Positions 34,997 to 48,122 of a DNA stretch of 64,000 nt are shown one piece after another. A model generated the notes under the pieces. That model worked only from the letters and a program-made list of their open reading frames with translations, was not told the DNA's origin and searched no databases. The stretch spans positions 62,001 to 126,000 of the forward strand of contig JAHYIO010000003.1 of NCBI GenBank assembly GCA_020543525.1. The letters run 5' to 3'. The number at the start of each line of letters is the position of its first letter. Position 1 is the stretch's first letter. This DNA comes from Coriolopsis trogii. Lineage: Eukaryota > Basidiomycota > Agaricomycetes > Polyporales > Polyporaceae. The translations under genes were made by a program, and so were the position numbers.

Positions 34997-36269
34997 GCGA
35001 GACCTGAACGTGATCTGGGCCGAGGACCATCGGGAGCGTACATCCCGAAGAGCGTAGCGTAGGTGGTTGTACGTACCTTGAACACGGTATCGATAATGGT
35101 CGGACACATAGGCATGACGTATCGACTTGATCTCGTGCAATGGTGGTGATAAGTATGAATTCGAACTTGCTGATTCCCAACCATTCGGATCCCGGGTTAT
35201 GCAGTACTAGTGGCCGCAGTACGACATCCAGCGTCCGTTGAACCTGTGTGGAGAGCTGTGTGGAGGGACAGGTGAAAGTCGAACGGAGCGGAACGGCACG
35301 GTGACATACGGGCTTCGGCCATGCGTTCGCCGGCGGCAGGTACACCGCCAGTCGATCAGCGGAAATCCGCGTGCCGAGTGGGATAGCAGAAATCAAAAAG
35401 TGCACTACATACGCTGAATGGTATTCTAGGCCGACTGGCGAGAGAGACGTCCATCTTGGGTCCGTGTGTCGAACTGGGCGCGATCGCGAGAAGTCTAGAC
35501 ATGACAAGTCGAGCCTCGACGGCAAAGATGCACTAGCCAGAGAGATGAGATGAGGACGCAATAACACTTGTTGATACCGATTGGGATCTGTCGGCGAGGC
35601 ATCTCCTAGAGTAGCCGAGAGAGAGCGAGAGGGCTCCTAGCGGGACGCACCAGTGAGACTGGTAGCAGAATCTAGAGCTCGAGAGGATAGAGTGCAGCGA
35701 ATGCATAGCACGATGATCGCAAGCCCGCCCATGCACATGATAATGATGATTTGAGTCGGCCCGGATGTACCTGCAGTGTGAGTTGTCGTCGTGAACGAAT
35801 CATTGTAAAATCGCAGTACAGTACCTGGGACTCTGTATCCCGAAGTGCGAGAGCAGTAGATCTGATATCCTTGCAAGATAGGCGAACGTTCTCCACGTCA
35901 GTATGTAGACCTAGATCAGACCTAGAAATGATAGGAGATATTCGAAGCTCCAGCGAAGGAGGATAGCTGGCTAGGGACTGCTGCCGTAGTAAGGTTGTAT
36001 GACTAGTCGCCAAGCATGCTGAGGAGTCTTGTGTACGTTGACTGCTTGGCCGAGGGAGAATGGTCTAGTGAAATACTGAGCGTGAGCTGAGTGCGTGGTG
36101 AGGGTATGAAGAAAGTCGGGATTGGCGCGAGGTCGAGGAATTATGGCGGCAGCCAATGGGAGGGAGAGAAAGCGTGGGAAGAGAGGAGAAATAAGGGAGG
36201 CAGTTCCCGGAGGACTGCTGGACGGACACCTCCCCCAGAAACCCCCACCGAGGCAATTCGAACAAATCG
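34997..36269. other. Intergenic with one possible small membrane ORF
   Basis: A minus-strand frame at 35876-35637 (79 codons) contains a strong hydrophobic span (QIIIIMCMGGLAIIVLCI) preceded by a Thr-rich stretch, and could be the last exon of a small membrane protein. I could not build upstream exons. A 202-codon minus frame at 35567-34959 has no motif and is probably spurious. Confidence 0.35.
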
Positions 36270-37638
36270 ATGGCGACGACTACGGCAGCGTCGTCCTCCG
36301 CCCAGCCCTCGTCCTCGTCCTCTGCCTCCGCCCACACGCCCATCCTCGCCACCGGCGACTGGACAAAGAACCTCGTCCAGCTCGCAAAGACTGCAGAGCT
36401 CAAGTGCGTCCCCATTTTCTGCCCCAGTCCGCCCGCTGACCGCCACCGCCGACCTCCTGTCCCCGTCCATCGAATCTTGCCTTCCTCTGCTGCGTATCTC
36501 CATTTCATCTCGCGCCTCCTCTGCTGCGCTCCCTGCATTCCCCATAATTGAACATCGCCTCCTGTCTGGCCGTGCACGCCTCAACGTTACCCGATGTCTT
36601 CCTCCATGTGGAATGGCGCGTCGGACGTGAAGGAAACATGCATTGACGCTACAGCTACACACGGCCCATATTCTCTCCGCCCACGCGGCGCTCGAACAGA
36701 AGAACAAGGCAATCCAGGACTTGAAGGAGCAGAAGAACAAGTGCGTATGATCCTGTCATCATCCACAATGATACCGGCATGTCTTAATGAGCACCTCCGT
36801 GCCAGACTTGAGAGCGAGCGGTCAAGACTACTTAACTGTCTACGTGAGGTGAGAGTCGTCCACCATATGCACGTGTGCTTCCATTCATCTCCATCACGAC
36901 TGTGTGTTCTCAGGTCAATGAAGACCGTGACAAGGTGCGTTCCGTCGCTTGTCCGCCGATATACCCATGTGCGCCGCTGGATGGGAATGGAATGCATATC
37001 CATTATTGCGAAGTCACTCTAAACGATCGGCGCGTGGTACTCCCTGCGGCATGTCGTTACTGACGTGCTTCTCGCATCTCTGTCTTCAGGCTGATCTCGC
37101 AGAAGCCACCCTGGATAAAGAGTGAGCATGTCTGGCATTCCGTGTGCCTTCATTCTGCTCACTCACTTGCCATAGAGTGAAAGATCTCCAACAGAAGATC
37201 AGAAACATCACCGACGGTGAATATTCAGTCGCGAAGCAAGATGTTGATCGTCTACGGCAAGAGCTAGGCCAGCCGCCTCTTCCAAGTCTACAGTCGACTC
37301 TCGAAGAGAAGTCCGCGGAGTACGTTCCCATCTTCTTCGTAATAGTCACCATATCCATCTTACCCTCCGTGTTCCTCGCCGCGTTCTTCTCGCCTACCGT
37401 GCGCGTTCGCTGCGTGCTCTGCATTGCCGCCGCTAGATATCTGAAAGCGCTTCGATTACAAGCGGAGGCAGCAAATTCCGCGACTGGCACAAAACGCCCT
37501 GGCGAAGACCTCGGCGCAGAGGGTCAGCCTGTCAAGCGTCCCCGTGGCCGGCCGAAAGGCAGCAAGAACTCCAAAACGAAAGCGAAAGCCAGCGCATCCA
37601 CTACGCCTGCCGCCAACGGCGCGCCGGATCCTTCATAG
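36270..37638 (+). CDS. Coiled-coil protein with C-terminal AT-hook
   Basis: Seven small exons (36270-36403, 36633-36740, 36806-36848, 36914-36934, 37090-37121, 37176-37319, 37437-37638) encode about 227 residues with every phase consistent. After a Ser/Ala-rich start comes GDWTKNLVQLAKTAELKKHAL. A coiled coil runs through exons 2-6: HAALEQKNKAIQDLKEQKNK, LESERSRLLNCLREVNEDRD, LAEATLDKEVKDLQQKI. The C-terminus has an AT-hook, KRPRGRPKGSKNSK, and Lys/Ala-rich tail, indicating nuclear DNA binding at AT-rich minor grooves. I do not recognise the family. Exon 4 is only 21 nt, so the gene would be missed by simple ORF calling. Confidence 0.78.
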
Positions 37639-40600
37639 GGTCACGCCGGGCACAGCGCGTCGATATTTGTCCTAGTTGCTGCGACGGGTCAAGAGGTCGT
37701 CTCATTTGTTCTGGTCTTGCAGTTATACCGTTCCTTCCCTCGCTCTCGCTGTTGTTTCAGGTCGGACGCTCCGTGTATGCTACGCATTTCCCCCTGCTAT
37801 TGGGTTGTTGTATCATTGGCAAATCTCGTTTTCGCTAATCAAGCACGGTCCAAGCTCGAACGACTCGCCGGACTCGGTCGGCCTTTTTGACACCTTGGCG
37901 TGGATTAGCGTCGTCGCACAGGAGACGGACGTCCGCACTATCTGCGTCCCGGAACCCACGCATAGGGACGACCTCTTAGGGACACCTGATTGCATACATG
38001 ACATTTACACACTGAGAGCGCTAGCAGAGGGACATTGATGGTCAACCCCAAGCGTGGGCGCACCGCGCATCCGCGCAGTGTATCAGTGACCCGCCTCCCC
38101 CGCTCATGCTTCCCGGTGCGGACCCGGCGAAACAGGTATGTCTGGCGCTCGTGCGCGTGCTCAACCGAGAGCAGTTGTCATCGTCCGAGGTGAGTTCGGG
38201 CTCCCAAGAATACCCCAGCCGTTGATCTGCACATCACGTACGCTCACCTTGAGCCTGTGAGTGTCAGTCCCACCCCACAGGCAATGCTGACAGAGCACGT
38301 ACGCGAAGATATGATACACTCACTGCTAGGCTCCCTTTTTCGTACGTGCGCTACGATTCCAGCGGGCACAAAGTGTCAGCTCAAGGCTCGCGTTAGGCAT
38401 ACAGTGTCTGCGCCGGTCGAGACGTTAGCCGAGGGCAACGGTGCCGCCGCATTCACTTTCCGGTATAGGCGTTGTGCAGTCGCCGTGACATACGCTGTCT
38501 ACCTGCAACAAACCAGCCACAGCGACCAATGCATATACATATGCATGTCGCTCGTCTCCGGGCAACCGCCACTGACAACGGCTTGGACGTGGCCCGTCCC
38601 CGGCGACAGTCCGTCCGGATGTCCCGTTTGACACGCCGCACGGTATGCAGGCTATAGCCAGATTGGCATGGTACGCCACTCACCAGAGTGTCTTTTCTGA
38701 ATCTCTAGACTCGAGAATCGATGACAGACCGCCACTCGCTAAAGTGGATGAGTATCTGGGCCACGATTAACGGGATAAGCGAGACGCGAGACGCGTCGCC
38801 GCGCCCCTGATCACCTCTTGGCTTGCCTCCGTGACGTGAGCGTGAACGAGCACAAGCGGCGGGGTGTGAGAGGCCATCGCCCCCATCACGGGCCGCACGG
38901 CGAGCGATTCGCACCCGTTGTCCGTACTGAACGACGCGCGTAACATACGCGAGTGGCACACTACACCACGCCGTACCGTACACGCGTGCCGGATTCGTCG
39001 AACAAAGGATGAGTACTTGAGTCCGCTCCAGACCCCTCGTCGCGTCGAACCGATTCCTTTGTCCTCCTCAGCCGACGAACGTCAAGTCGCACCCGCGCAT
39101 CACCTCCCATCTTCTCGCTCAGGATCGCAGGCTGCATATGGCCACGGTGATCATAGAAAGTAAATGACTATCAGCATCGTGGCACGCTTCACCTTCACCA
39201 ACCGGGACGTGTTTCCCTTGGTTGTTTCCACCTCCGGCCACCTCTGGGTGTTCACCGCATCGGCACGTACGCGACCCCAATGTCCGATCACTATGTCGGC
39301 GTCCTCGCATGCTCGTCGGTAACCCTACTCTAATTGTCCCTCATTTCTATTACACCGCGTCGGTCGCTCGGGCGCGCTCGCCAAAGACGCGTACAATCGC
39401 ACCCGCAAGCGGTCGACAAGGCGTCCCCGACACCGTCCACGGCAGCGATCATCCCCATCCCCATCGACCGAACCGGACGGCGTGTCTCCAGGTCCAGGCG
39501 GAGGAAAGCTCGACCAGCGCTCGCCGCCGTCCCCATCCGCGGCGTTTCATTTTGACTCGCGAGTTCGCCCTTCCCGAAAAGGCAAGTGTGCCTGCACGAA
39601 AAAGCCAGGATCTCGATCATCGACCCTCCTTTTTTTCCCGCACACCACCGGCGTTTGTGCGGCAGGTGATCTCGATAAGATCTCTACCGGGTGGCCCGCG
39701 GGAGTTCGTCTCTGTCTTCCACGTCCAGAGCTCTGTCCGCCCCGCCGAACTCATGGGATGGGCACCGGGATAAGAGGGCGGAATCGACCCCAGGGCTTCT
39801 CGAGACAACCTACGGTGACAGCCTGGTAGGAGAGGTCGGCCGGAGGCAACACCCAAGAGTCCTCTGCGCTCCGCGCGCCGGACCGTCCGTGCGTTCTTCT
39901 GCGTTTCCTGCGAGGCTGGGTGGGCTTCTTGCCCTTGAGCAGCGCGTGGAGGCGCTGCGGGGGTGCCTCGGATCGGCCTCGCGCGCTCGAGAGCCCGACG
40001 GTGCTTTCACGCGTTCTCGTTGCTACGTTCTTGCCACCGCGCGCGTGGTCGGTCGCATGCAATAATTCAATAGGTCGAGGTCGAACCGGAGCACAAGGAG
40101 CCCACGCTCTCTGCACGGAACCTCGCGCGCTGCGATGGGATCCAGGCGGAAGATGAAGGTATAGACATGGATCTCTCTCATGCTTCCTCGGTACGTACCC
40201 GGGCGCTGTTAGTAGGTCTTTTGCGGCGCGTTCCCATGAGCGGGCGTTTGCGTGCGAATGGTACCTTGTGTACTCACCTTCGTGGTCGCGCGAAGCGTGC
40301 GTCGCGCAAGACTCTCACTCCAACCCGTCAGGTTACCGTCTTATGTGAGTTCGCGCGCTCCCCCGACTCAAAATCCGAGTCTCTGGCGCTGACCTGTTTC
40401 GAATGGATGACAAACCAAGGTAGCTTACTATGCAGCGTCCCGGACGTTCGCGCGATGCGCACGTCGTCCTTACTGGCCATCTCTCATGCTTACACAGCCG
40501 AGTCAGACGTCGATTCGTCGAACCTCTCCGAACCCGAGGAGTCAGCCCGAGCGGGCAATGGGAGGTGTCGAAGAGGTAAATGAGTCCTGGTGACTCGGAA

Positions 40601-42663
40601 GTCGTCCCGGGCCCGTAAGCGGGTGGCACAGAAGGCGCCGGAAGCTTCGCCGTCTCGCGTCGTCGTCTCGTAGCGGAAACTCGTATTCGGAGCGGATGTG
40701 GCTACCGGCCGGACACGCGCGGGGGGTGAAACAGGAATCAACATGGTCGCGCAGAGGCAACAGTAACGCAGACGCAACGATGACATCGTTGCGTGAAGAA
40801 TCGGAACGTCACTGGAGCCCCGCGTGCTGGAGCGCGGGCAGGCTACGGCAGGATGTCCATAGTGCGCATCGAAGTCGGCGTCGCAACAGGGAAGCCATCG
40901 CGCGTCGTGCGAGGAAAGAAATGGGCCGACCTTTCACATCTGGATATCCGGATATGGGAATCGCTGCAGCATACTCACGCAGCCCTCCAGATCGACATGG
41001 ATAGAATGCATTGAACTCACCTTCTGCGTGCGCGATATCCCTCATCTACCCATCGATGGTCTTGTTGACTCCCCAAACCCACGAGCGAGAACTCCTGAGT
41101 GAAGCCAAGGCTGCCGCGGCAGCGATCGCAAGCCACGTTCGACCTGTGCAAAGCAGCAGCGAAAACTCCCGGAGTGGCACGCGCGCTCCCAAGATCTGTG
41201 CCGCAGCGCGTTGACTCTCGGCGTGCCTTGCCGACCTTGCTGCCGCCTGCGGACTCGGAGTCTCGGACGGGCGCTACGACAAGGACGCGTCGACGCGGCC
41301 GTCGGTCTGAGCAGTGGGGGCTCGGCGTGACACCCGACGCTAGTGATGAGATGGCGGGAACGCGGGCACTGCGGTCCGCGTCCATGCCATGCCATGCCAT
41401 TTCGTCCAACTCATTTGATGACTTTAGATTCGAGGCGTCTGTGCCAGTGCCAAAAAGTCCACTCGCGTCGGACGTTGCGATTCGCGATGGACGTGTTCGG
41501 GCAATGCGGGCGGCATATAGAGCGGGGTTGACGGCGCATTTATCGCAGGCGTTGGAAACGCCGGGTGGGCGTGCGCGCAGATTGCAATTGGGCTGCCCTG
41601 GTGGCGGGGAAGGGACGCGAACGTGTCAAAGTATCGGTGGCACAAGGGAGTGATGGTTTGCTTCCGAGCGAGCATGAACGCGAGGATCGACGGGTGCGAT
41701 CTATGAGTGCCTTGAGCCAAAATGCGATATGATTCGTGCCAGGTTTATGAGTCTAGATGAAGCAACATCAGGCTCAAATGCACTGATTTGCTGTATCTAG
41801 ATGATGAATGGCAAGGTCTGGACGCGAGAGAGCTGGTAGAAGTCGGGAGAGGAATTCGGAAAGAGAGCATCGCCCGTGCCCCACCGGGTCGGTTACATCG
41901 GACGTGGGCATGGCAAGGAGTCAAACCGAAGCCTAGACGCTGCTTTCGCCATCAGGCGCCGTAGGAGATAAAGTATCTTTGTGAGAGATCACGTCCAGCC
42001 ATACGCTACGCTGGCGGGGCCTTGTGGGGGCCTAGAATGGGTCCTTCGAGACGCAGACTGGACAGCGTATGACGCCTGGAGCGACGTAGCGAGAGGAAGA
42101 GCGCAGAAGGCGAGTGAAGACTGACATCAGCAGATGGGACAATTGCGAGTTGGGGCTGAGAAGGAAAGTCGGAAGGGTGATGCATTACTGAGCAGACGGG
42201 TGACCAAGCGAGGAGGAGGACGGGCAGCGCTTGGAAGAATGGGCGGCAGGAATGGATCGTGGGGCAATGGATCTGGGCGGGGATCTGGAGGAGAAATACT
42301 CGCTTACAGTCGTACGCGGATGGCATCGGGCTGCTTACGTCGGGCGAGGATGAGTCGGAATTCGCGGTGAGTCAAGGGCCGGCCGAGGAGAGCGGCCACC
42401 CGGCGGGCCACCCGGAGGCCAATCAGACGTGGCCCCGACGACCAGCGTCTCTCTCTCTCTGCGGAAACAATCACCGCCCCTTTCGGCGTCTCAAAGGGCT
42501 CGCACGTCCACGGCATGCATTCCAATCTCAGATCTCTCCATCTCCCTCCCCCTCCTCCTCCCGCAGTCTTATAAACGACCCGTCCAGCCACTCATGGCCT
42601 CCCCAACCCGCCGCCTCTCGACTGGTCCTCTCCCGCCACAGCATCATCTCCTCCCGCCCAGCA
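37639..42663. other. 5-kb gene-poor interval
   Basis: No gene supported. Several frames of 100-190 codons occur (39222-39773, 40167-40583, 41099-41653), but they are Arg/Ser/Pro-rich, overlap open frames on the other strand and show no splice-linked motifs, as expected of GC-rich noncoding DNA. CpG density is high and many short direct motifs recur. It may be old transposon remains or a long promoter region; I could not identify element ends. Confidence 0.4.
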
Positions 42664-43696
42664 ATGGCCGCCTCTCGCATACACCCAGCTAGTCTCGTCG
42701 ACCCCTCTCTCCACTCGCCTGCCCTCATCGAGCTACTCGAGATCGAGATGAGCCGTACTCTCATTGGTGAGCCTCTTCATTATTTTCCTGCCTGATACAG
42801 CATCTCATGTATGCTTCAGAACATGTAGTGGACACTGTAGTTGAGACTGTCGACTACGCCTTGGGCCGTCCCTCATCTTCACATCGCGGTCGCTCAATGT
42901 CGCGTCATTCCGAACACTCCAAGTTCGTCAAGTTTGTCACCGATGTCCTCCACAAGGCAGAGGTCAAGGTCCCCGCGCTCCTCGTCACCCTCGTCTACAT
43001 CGAGCGTGCAAAGCCACACATTCAAATTGCCCTCGAGCAATGGGCAAACGAGCGCGTCTTTCTCGGCGCACTCATCCTCGCGAATAAGGTACGTCTTTCT
43101 TCTTACTACGTCATCTCCTACGCCGTCCTAACTCTTCGCCCCAGTACCTAAACGACTCCACTCTGAAGAACGTCCACTGGGCACTATGCACAGGCGTCTT
43201 CGGCAAGCGTGACATCGGCCGCATCGAGCGTGAGTTCCTCGATGTCCTCGACTTCGAGCTGTCCGTCTCGGAAGCCGATCTTCTCGCACATCACGACACT
43301 CTCCTCGCCATCTCCCGTCCCAGCCACCATCTCCCCGTCCGGGAGCAGCACAGGCGCCACACTCGTCGCGCGAGCTCACCTCTCAACTCGCGCTGGTCTA
43401 CGGACTCGAGCGACATGGACGTCGACTCCGAGTCTTCCTTCGAATCTGTCTCCCTTCCACGCACCCCCGAGCCCATCTCCGCTCCCGCAGCACCGATACC
43501 TGCGAAAGCCGAGCTCGACTTCTCTTCAAATCCTCACGCGCACGAGGATCACCACAGCCGCATGCGGCCGTCTGCATTGTCCATCCTACGCTCCTTCCCC
43601 ATTCCCCACTTCCACTCGCAACCGCACGTCGCCACACCCGCTTCGCGGTCATATCACCATCCACCGGCGTCCCACGCCGTGCCCGTCCGCGCATGA
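42664..43696 (+). CDS. Pho85-type (Pcl) cyclin
   Basis: Cyclin of the Pcl/Pho80 class, regulatory partner of a Pho85-like cyclin-dependent kinase. About 307 residues from exons 42664-42766, 42820-43088 and 43145-43696. The cyclin box begins HSPALIELLEIEMSRTLIEHVVDTVVETVDYALG and continues KFVKFVTDVLHKAEVKVPALLVTLVYIERAK, FLGALILANKYLNDSTLKNVHWA and IGRIEREFLDVLDFELSVSEADLL. These include the KYLND and E-FL--LDFEL signatures of this cyclin class. The C-terminal third is Ser/Pro/His-rich and probably disordered, with likely phosphorylation sites. In yeast, Pcl1/2 act at G1 and in morphogenesis; which subgroup this belongs to cannot be decided by eye. Confidence 0.9.
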
Positions 43697-46600
43697 GCGC
43701 GTCGACTCACCACTCTCATTGTCTTCGCTGTACACAAAATTTGCTGTTTTGCTCGCGCGCGCGCGAGTCTAACTTATCCTTCATTCGTCGACCCACCGGA
43801 TCCTATCGCACTGCTGTAGATCTATAATACGCTCATTCGCTTGCTGTCTTCCACTCTCCTCGCACTCGCACACCTCGTCATCCCCACACATGATATTTTT
43901 TACACACGCTGCAGCCCCGCTGTGCATGCACTAATGGCCACGTCCACATCGGCCGCTCCGTCTCCATCCCCATCCCCCCACCCATCTGTCTGCCAGACTC
44001 TTCCGAGCATTGTCGCATCATCATATCACCTTATTGTACCACTAGTAGACCCACGCAAATGACATCCGCATCGAACACCTCATACCACCCATCATCGTGT
44101 GTGCACTGCTGAGCGCGCCAAGGGACAGCTGGTCCGACAGCGCGTAGCGACTATCCGACTATCCAAGCAGTGAACACGCCAACGGTCTCACAGGGCGCCC
44201 CTGGCCGAGCGTCCGATGTCGCGCGGCCCTCGCGGGGGCAGGGAAAAGCGCGGCATGGGAAGGTGAGTGACAGAATAACTGTCCGCTCGGAAAGGGCGTC
44301 CCACCCCCTCGTTCGGCCGAAATGCAATCTAAATTGGCTCGGTGGGGCCCCATATGATACAGTAACATGTCTGTAGCACCCACGCGCACGTCCAAGTCGG
44401 CGCTGTCACAGTCAGCTGAGCGCGACTCGGACGTGTACCTTCAACGTGCGTACGGTGGTCATGCATCATGGGCTGATATTATTCCTGGCTGATCGTGATT
44501 CAGATGACTACATCGTGCTGCTGGTGAGGGCGCCTCGGGATCGGGCCTTTCGAGCCGCTCTGTCTGCTACGGCCGAGCCTAGCTCGATCGTGTACGTACT
44601 GAATACTCTGTCGTGTTCGAGAGGTCAGTATGAATATGTGCTGGGGTAAGCGCATGACTATTCTCGAGCTCGCTATAATTGACTTGGGCTGGGGGAGGGG
44701 GATGAGACGGTACTGACGAGAGCATCGTTTGGTCACTGGCAGGCCCGTCCGTTCCGTCCGGGCTTTCGAGCAGCTCCGAACTCGAGGCCCGCGCCGGATC
44801 CCGACTCCTCTTCGAAATTTTCGACACCCGAGAACGTTGGTCGACGACATACCCCGATCGAAGACAAAGCCCGAGTGCGAGTCAAATCCCGATCGCCCGC
44901 ATCGTTCACCGTCCGCGTTATATGTCAGCGACAAGTACTTGTGACTTACATGATACCCGCCCACCCGACGCCCGCGACCAGCTCGAAAGCCCCCCCCCCC
45001 CCGCCCACCCGCCCACCTATGCCCGACGCTAACTCAAAAGGGGCGAACAACCCACCGTACGTCCGCGCGCTCGCCAACTAATCGAACTCAAAGATGTATA
45101 AGACCTTGATGTGACGCTGATCAGGAGGCGCACATATTGCGCCCGGTCGCCCTTGTGCGGGCGCGCGCCGAGGCGGTTTGCACGTTACTTTGAGTCTGAC
45201 TTATTCAGAATCATGATGCCCCACAGACCTCGGGGTGCTGACAACGTCGACCGCGCACGCAGCACGCGTGCATGCGTGCTCTGAGCAGCCTGCCCCAGTG
45301 CTCCGAGCACGACCGCTTCCGGTCGGTGTATGGCCTAATCTGGTCGGCCGGGGGTGATAGGGCGAGTGGTACGTCGAGCGCGGATGACATCACCTATGAC
45401 CCTCCCACTGACAGGGCTCGTTGCGGGGCATGGTGTGTGTTCATGCGCAGTGTACGGCGACCGTGTCCATCATGCGGGAACGCGTTCGGTCGCACAGACT
45501 GGCTGGCGTGTCTTCCCAGGCCGGCCACCAGCTCGTCTTTCGAGAAGCCGTGGAGAGCGCAGAGGCAGAGGCAGGTAGTCGGTGGGCTTGTCATCGGTGG
45601 CGGCGGTCATTCCCTATCCGACCGTGCCAACGCTGACGTCGATACCTGCGCATACATACGATGCTCAGTCCGTTTGCTCAGGTTCCAGCACGGCTACTCC
45701 AGTGCTGCGCGGCGTGGTGCTGGCAATGTTGTGCAAAGAACGCATATCAACTCGCCGATGAGTATTCTCAGTGCACGTGTCGTCTACTTACCATGCCTTC
45801 ATCTGGGTAGGTGTGTCTTGCTCACCCGTTGCGTCGTCGCGTGCCATCTCGCTACGCAAGCCGCCTTTCCTACATTGCACCCGCCAAGAAGTGTACGCAT
45901 GCCGCATTCCAGACGTTGTGGAGCCTCGGTCCTTCAAACACGCCGCGTAAGGACATTCGTCGCCGATTCGTCCGCGCAATGTCTATCCAGATGGTGTCCG
46001 ATCGTGCAGACGATGCACGATCCAAGAAGCAAGACGAGTTGTCCGAACAACCCGGCGCTGCTCAACACGCGCACGCACCGAACGCGAACGCGAACGCGGT
46101 TCCACTCCACTTGTCCGTACGCCACGGATATCGCGCTCGTACGCGTACCGAACACCGCGTTCGCAGCTTCCACGGATCGCAAGGCCGTCCACCATATGAG
46201 CTTTGGAAGACAACACTCACGGCACGCCAGCACGTTCACTGCTCCTGCACATGGACGACGTCTAACGACTCGGCTCGCATCCAAGCCCGGTGCTTTTTAC
46301 CACGCTCCACCTCAGCCTCTTGACGCCATTGCTCGCGAGACGCGGCCTCGGGGACAGCGCTCGGGCGACTTCCCAGCGTCGTCCCGCTCGGGACGCTTCA
46401 CCGAAGCCGCCGCCGGACGCTCACACCATCAGCTGGTCCGCAGCCCATACACACTCGCGCGCCATGCAGGCACGACAGCCGGTCCGACGGTGTCCTGTTG
46501 AGTACCTCGTCGCTTTCTCTGTGTGTGCATGCCCATATATGCGTGACGCGCAGCGCTTTTCAGCTATCTGCGAGCTCCGAGCGCCCCAGCGCGATACCAT

Positions 46601-47700
46601 CGTTCGCTTGTCGACGAGCGGTGCGCGCCCTGGTTGTCACTCGTCCGAGTCGTTGTCGTTGCGTCGACGTGCACGTCGTGTCGTGTCTCTCAGGACGTGT
46701 CTGCCGGCCGCGCGCGTCGTTTCCACCTCCGGAGGTTTGACGATCTTTCCTGTTCTCGTCGTTCGTCGCCGCTGCGCCCTCCATCTGCGATCCAGAAGAG
46801 TGATCGAGTGAGTCCGGAGAGCGCGGGGGAGAGCTTCGTACATTTTACGATTATTTTTCCCCCAGTTTCGGCGTTGCGTACAGGATTGGCGCAAGCGCGA
46901 GGAAGACTCCCTGTTAACCTCCAGCGATCGGCGCTCTTGGACCGTCGACTCCTGAAAATCCTCGCCACACCAGGGTCTATCAAGATATCGATATCTTAGA
47001 CCACTGCAAACGCGCGCCAGCACTGTTCGTGGCTCTGGTGAGCTGTAAGCAGTCCGTGCTCAGCGTTGTTCAGTTCTCCTAGGAGACAAGGGAGATTAGC
47101 GAGCATTGACACAGGAGAAGAAGGCAGGCCAGGTTCACTGGCCTCATGAGTGGTGCGCGTGTGGCCTGCCATTGAACACTCTGTAGGTGAATGCGAAAAC
47201 TGATGAGCAGTGTTCCACGTAAGATCTGGTACTAAGCAGGGGATTAGAGAACAACAGAGGATTACAGAAGTGCTATATATATAGAATGTGGGCATGCAGC
47301 GCTGTTGAAGACATCTATGATGGCTGGGACCAATGAGTCGCGCGTGCTCACACTAAATCAGGGAGGCAGAAAATATGAGACACAAATGCATAATATAGTA
47401 AAGGAGGTGGAACAGTAAGGGCAACTTGAAGCCATGTTGCGCTCGGCTGCGAAAGACGTTAGGGGACAGAAGTATGTAGTGCCATCCGGGTGAAGCCGGG
47501 TTGAAGCTATGCGGCTTCAATTAAGGGGGAGGAGGTGACCTTGCACACAAGGTAATGTGGGAGGGGAAGTATGGCAGAAGTGGCAAAGAGTGCGCGTGCT
47601 AAATGCCCGTACCTACCGTTGAGGGTAGTCGGCCAAACAAGGCACGCCGTTGTCGCGCGAGCCGGGGCGTTGTGCAAACCACAACTACGATCTGCTCGCC
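43697..47700. other. 4-kb gene-poor interval with one long unassigned ORF
   Basis: Contains a 409-codon plus frame at 45272-46501 that is Arg/Ser/Thr/Ala-rich, has no motif and lies in GC-rich DNA; overlapping frames are also open. A C run occurs at 44989-45003, GCGAAC repeats at about 46081-46098, and a TATATATATAG run at about 47274-47284. I see no supportable gene, though a transcribed noncoding RNA is possible. Confidence 0.4.
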
Positions 47701-48122
47701 ATGTCGCTTCCACCTCCTCCAGCTGATGCTTCCCCGGTTGTTACCATCTCTTCCCTCTCCGCTGCATTAGCCAGATTGCACGTCGATGTATCGATTGAGG
47801 ATATCATCAAAGCCGTTCAAGACGAGAACGAGGCCCAACGTGCCAAGTTAACCACCGAAGCGACGAAACATCGCGCCGCGCTGTCCGAGCGTAAGTCAAC
47901 CCCCGGGAGTCAAGACACACATTCTTGACAACAAACTTCCCAGTCGCCCTAAAGCCAAACAAAGCATCTGCCGGCCTCAGGATGACGACGGTATCCAAGT
48001 TTATACCCAAGTCCAACAAGCCCACCAATGTCGATCCATTGGCGAAGGAACGTCGCCGTCGTCTCGTCGAGCTCACCCAAGAAGCATTTCCCGAGGGAAA
48101 GGTTCCAGATCCGTTCGCTTGA
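47701..48122 (+). CDS. Small conserved-looking hypothetical protein
   Basis: Two exons (47701-47890 and 47944-48122) encode 122 residues. The N-terminus is MSLPPPPADASPVVTIS. A helix (IEDIIKAVQDENEAQRAKL) leads into a basic middle (KPNKASAGLRMTTVSKFIPK). A charged helix KERRRRLVELTQEAF follows, then PEGKVPDPFA at the end. The intron has consensus GTAAGT and CAG ends and joins in phase. I do not recognise the family; no membrane segment or signal peptide. It could be a subunit of a larger complex, but that is speculation. Confidence 0.65.

Noticed and set aside
34959..35567. 202-codon minus-strand frame
   Set aside because: No recognisable motif, no supporting splice sites; treated as chance open frame.
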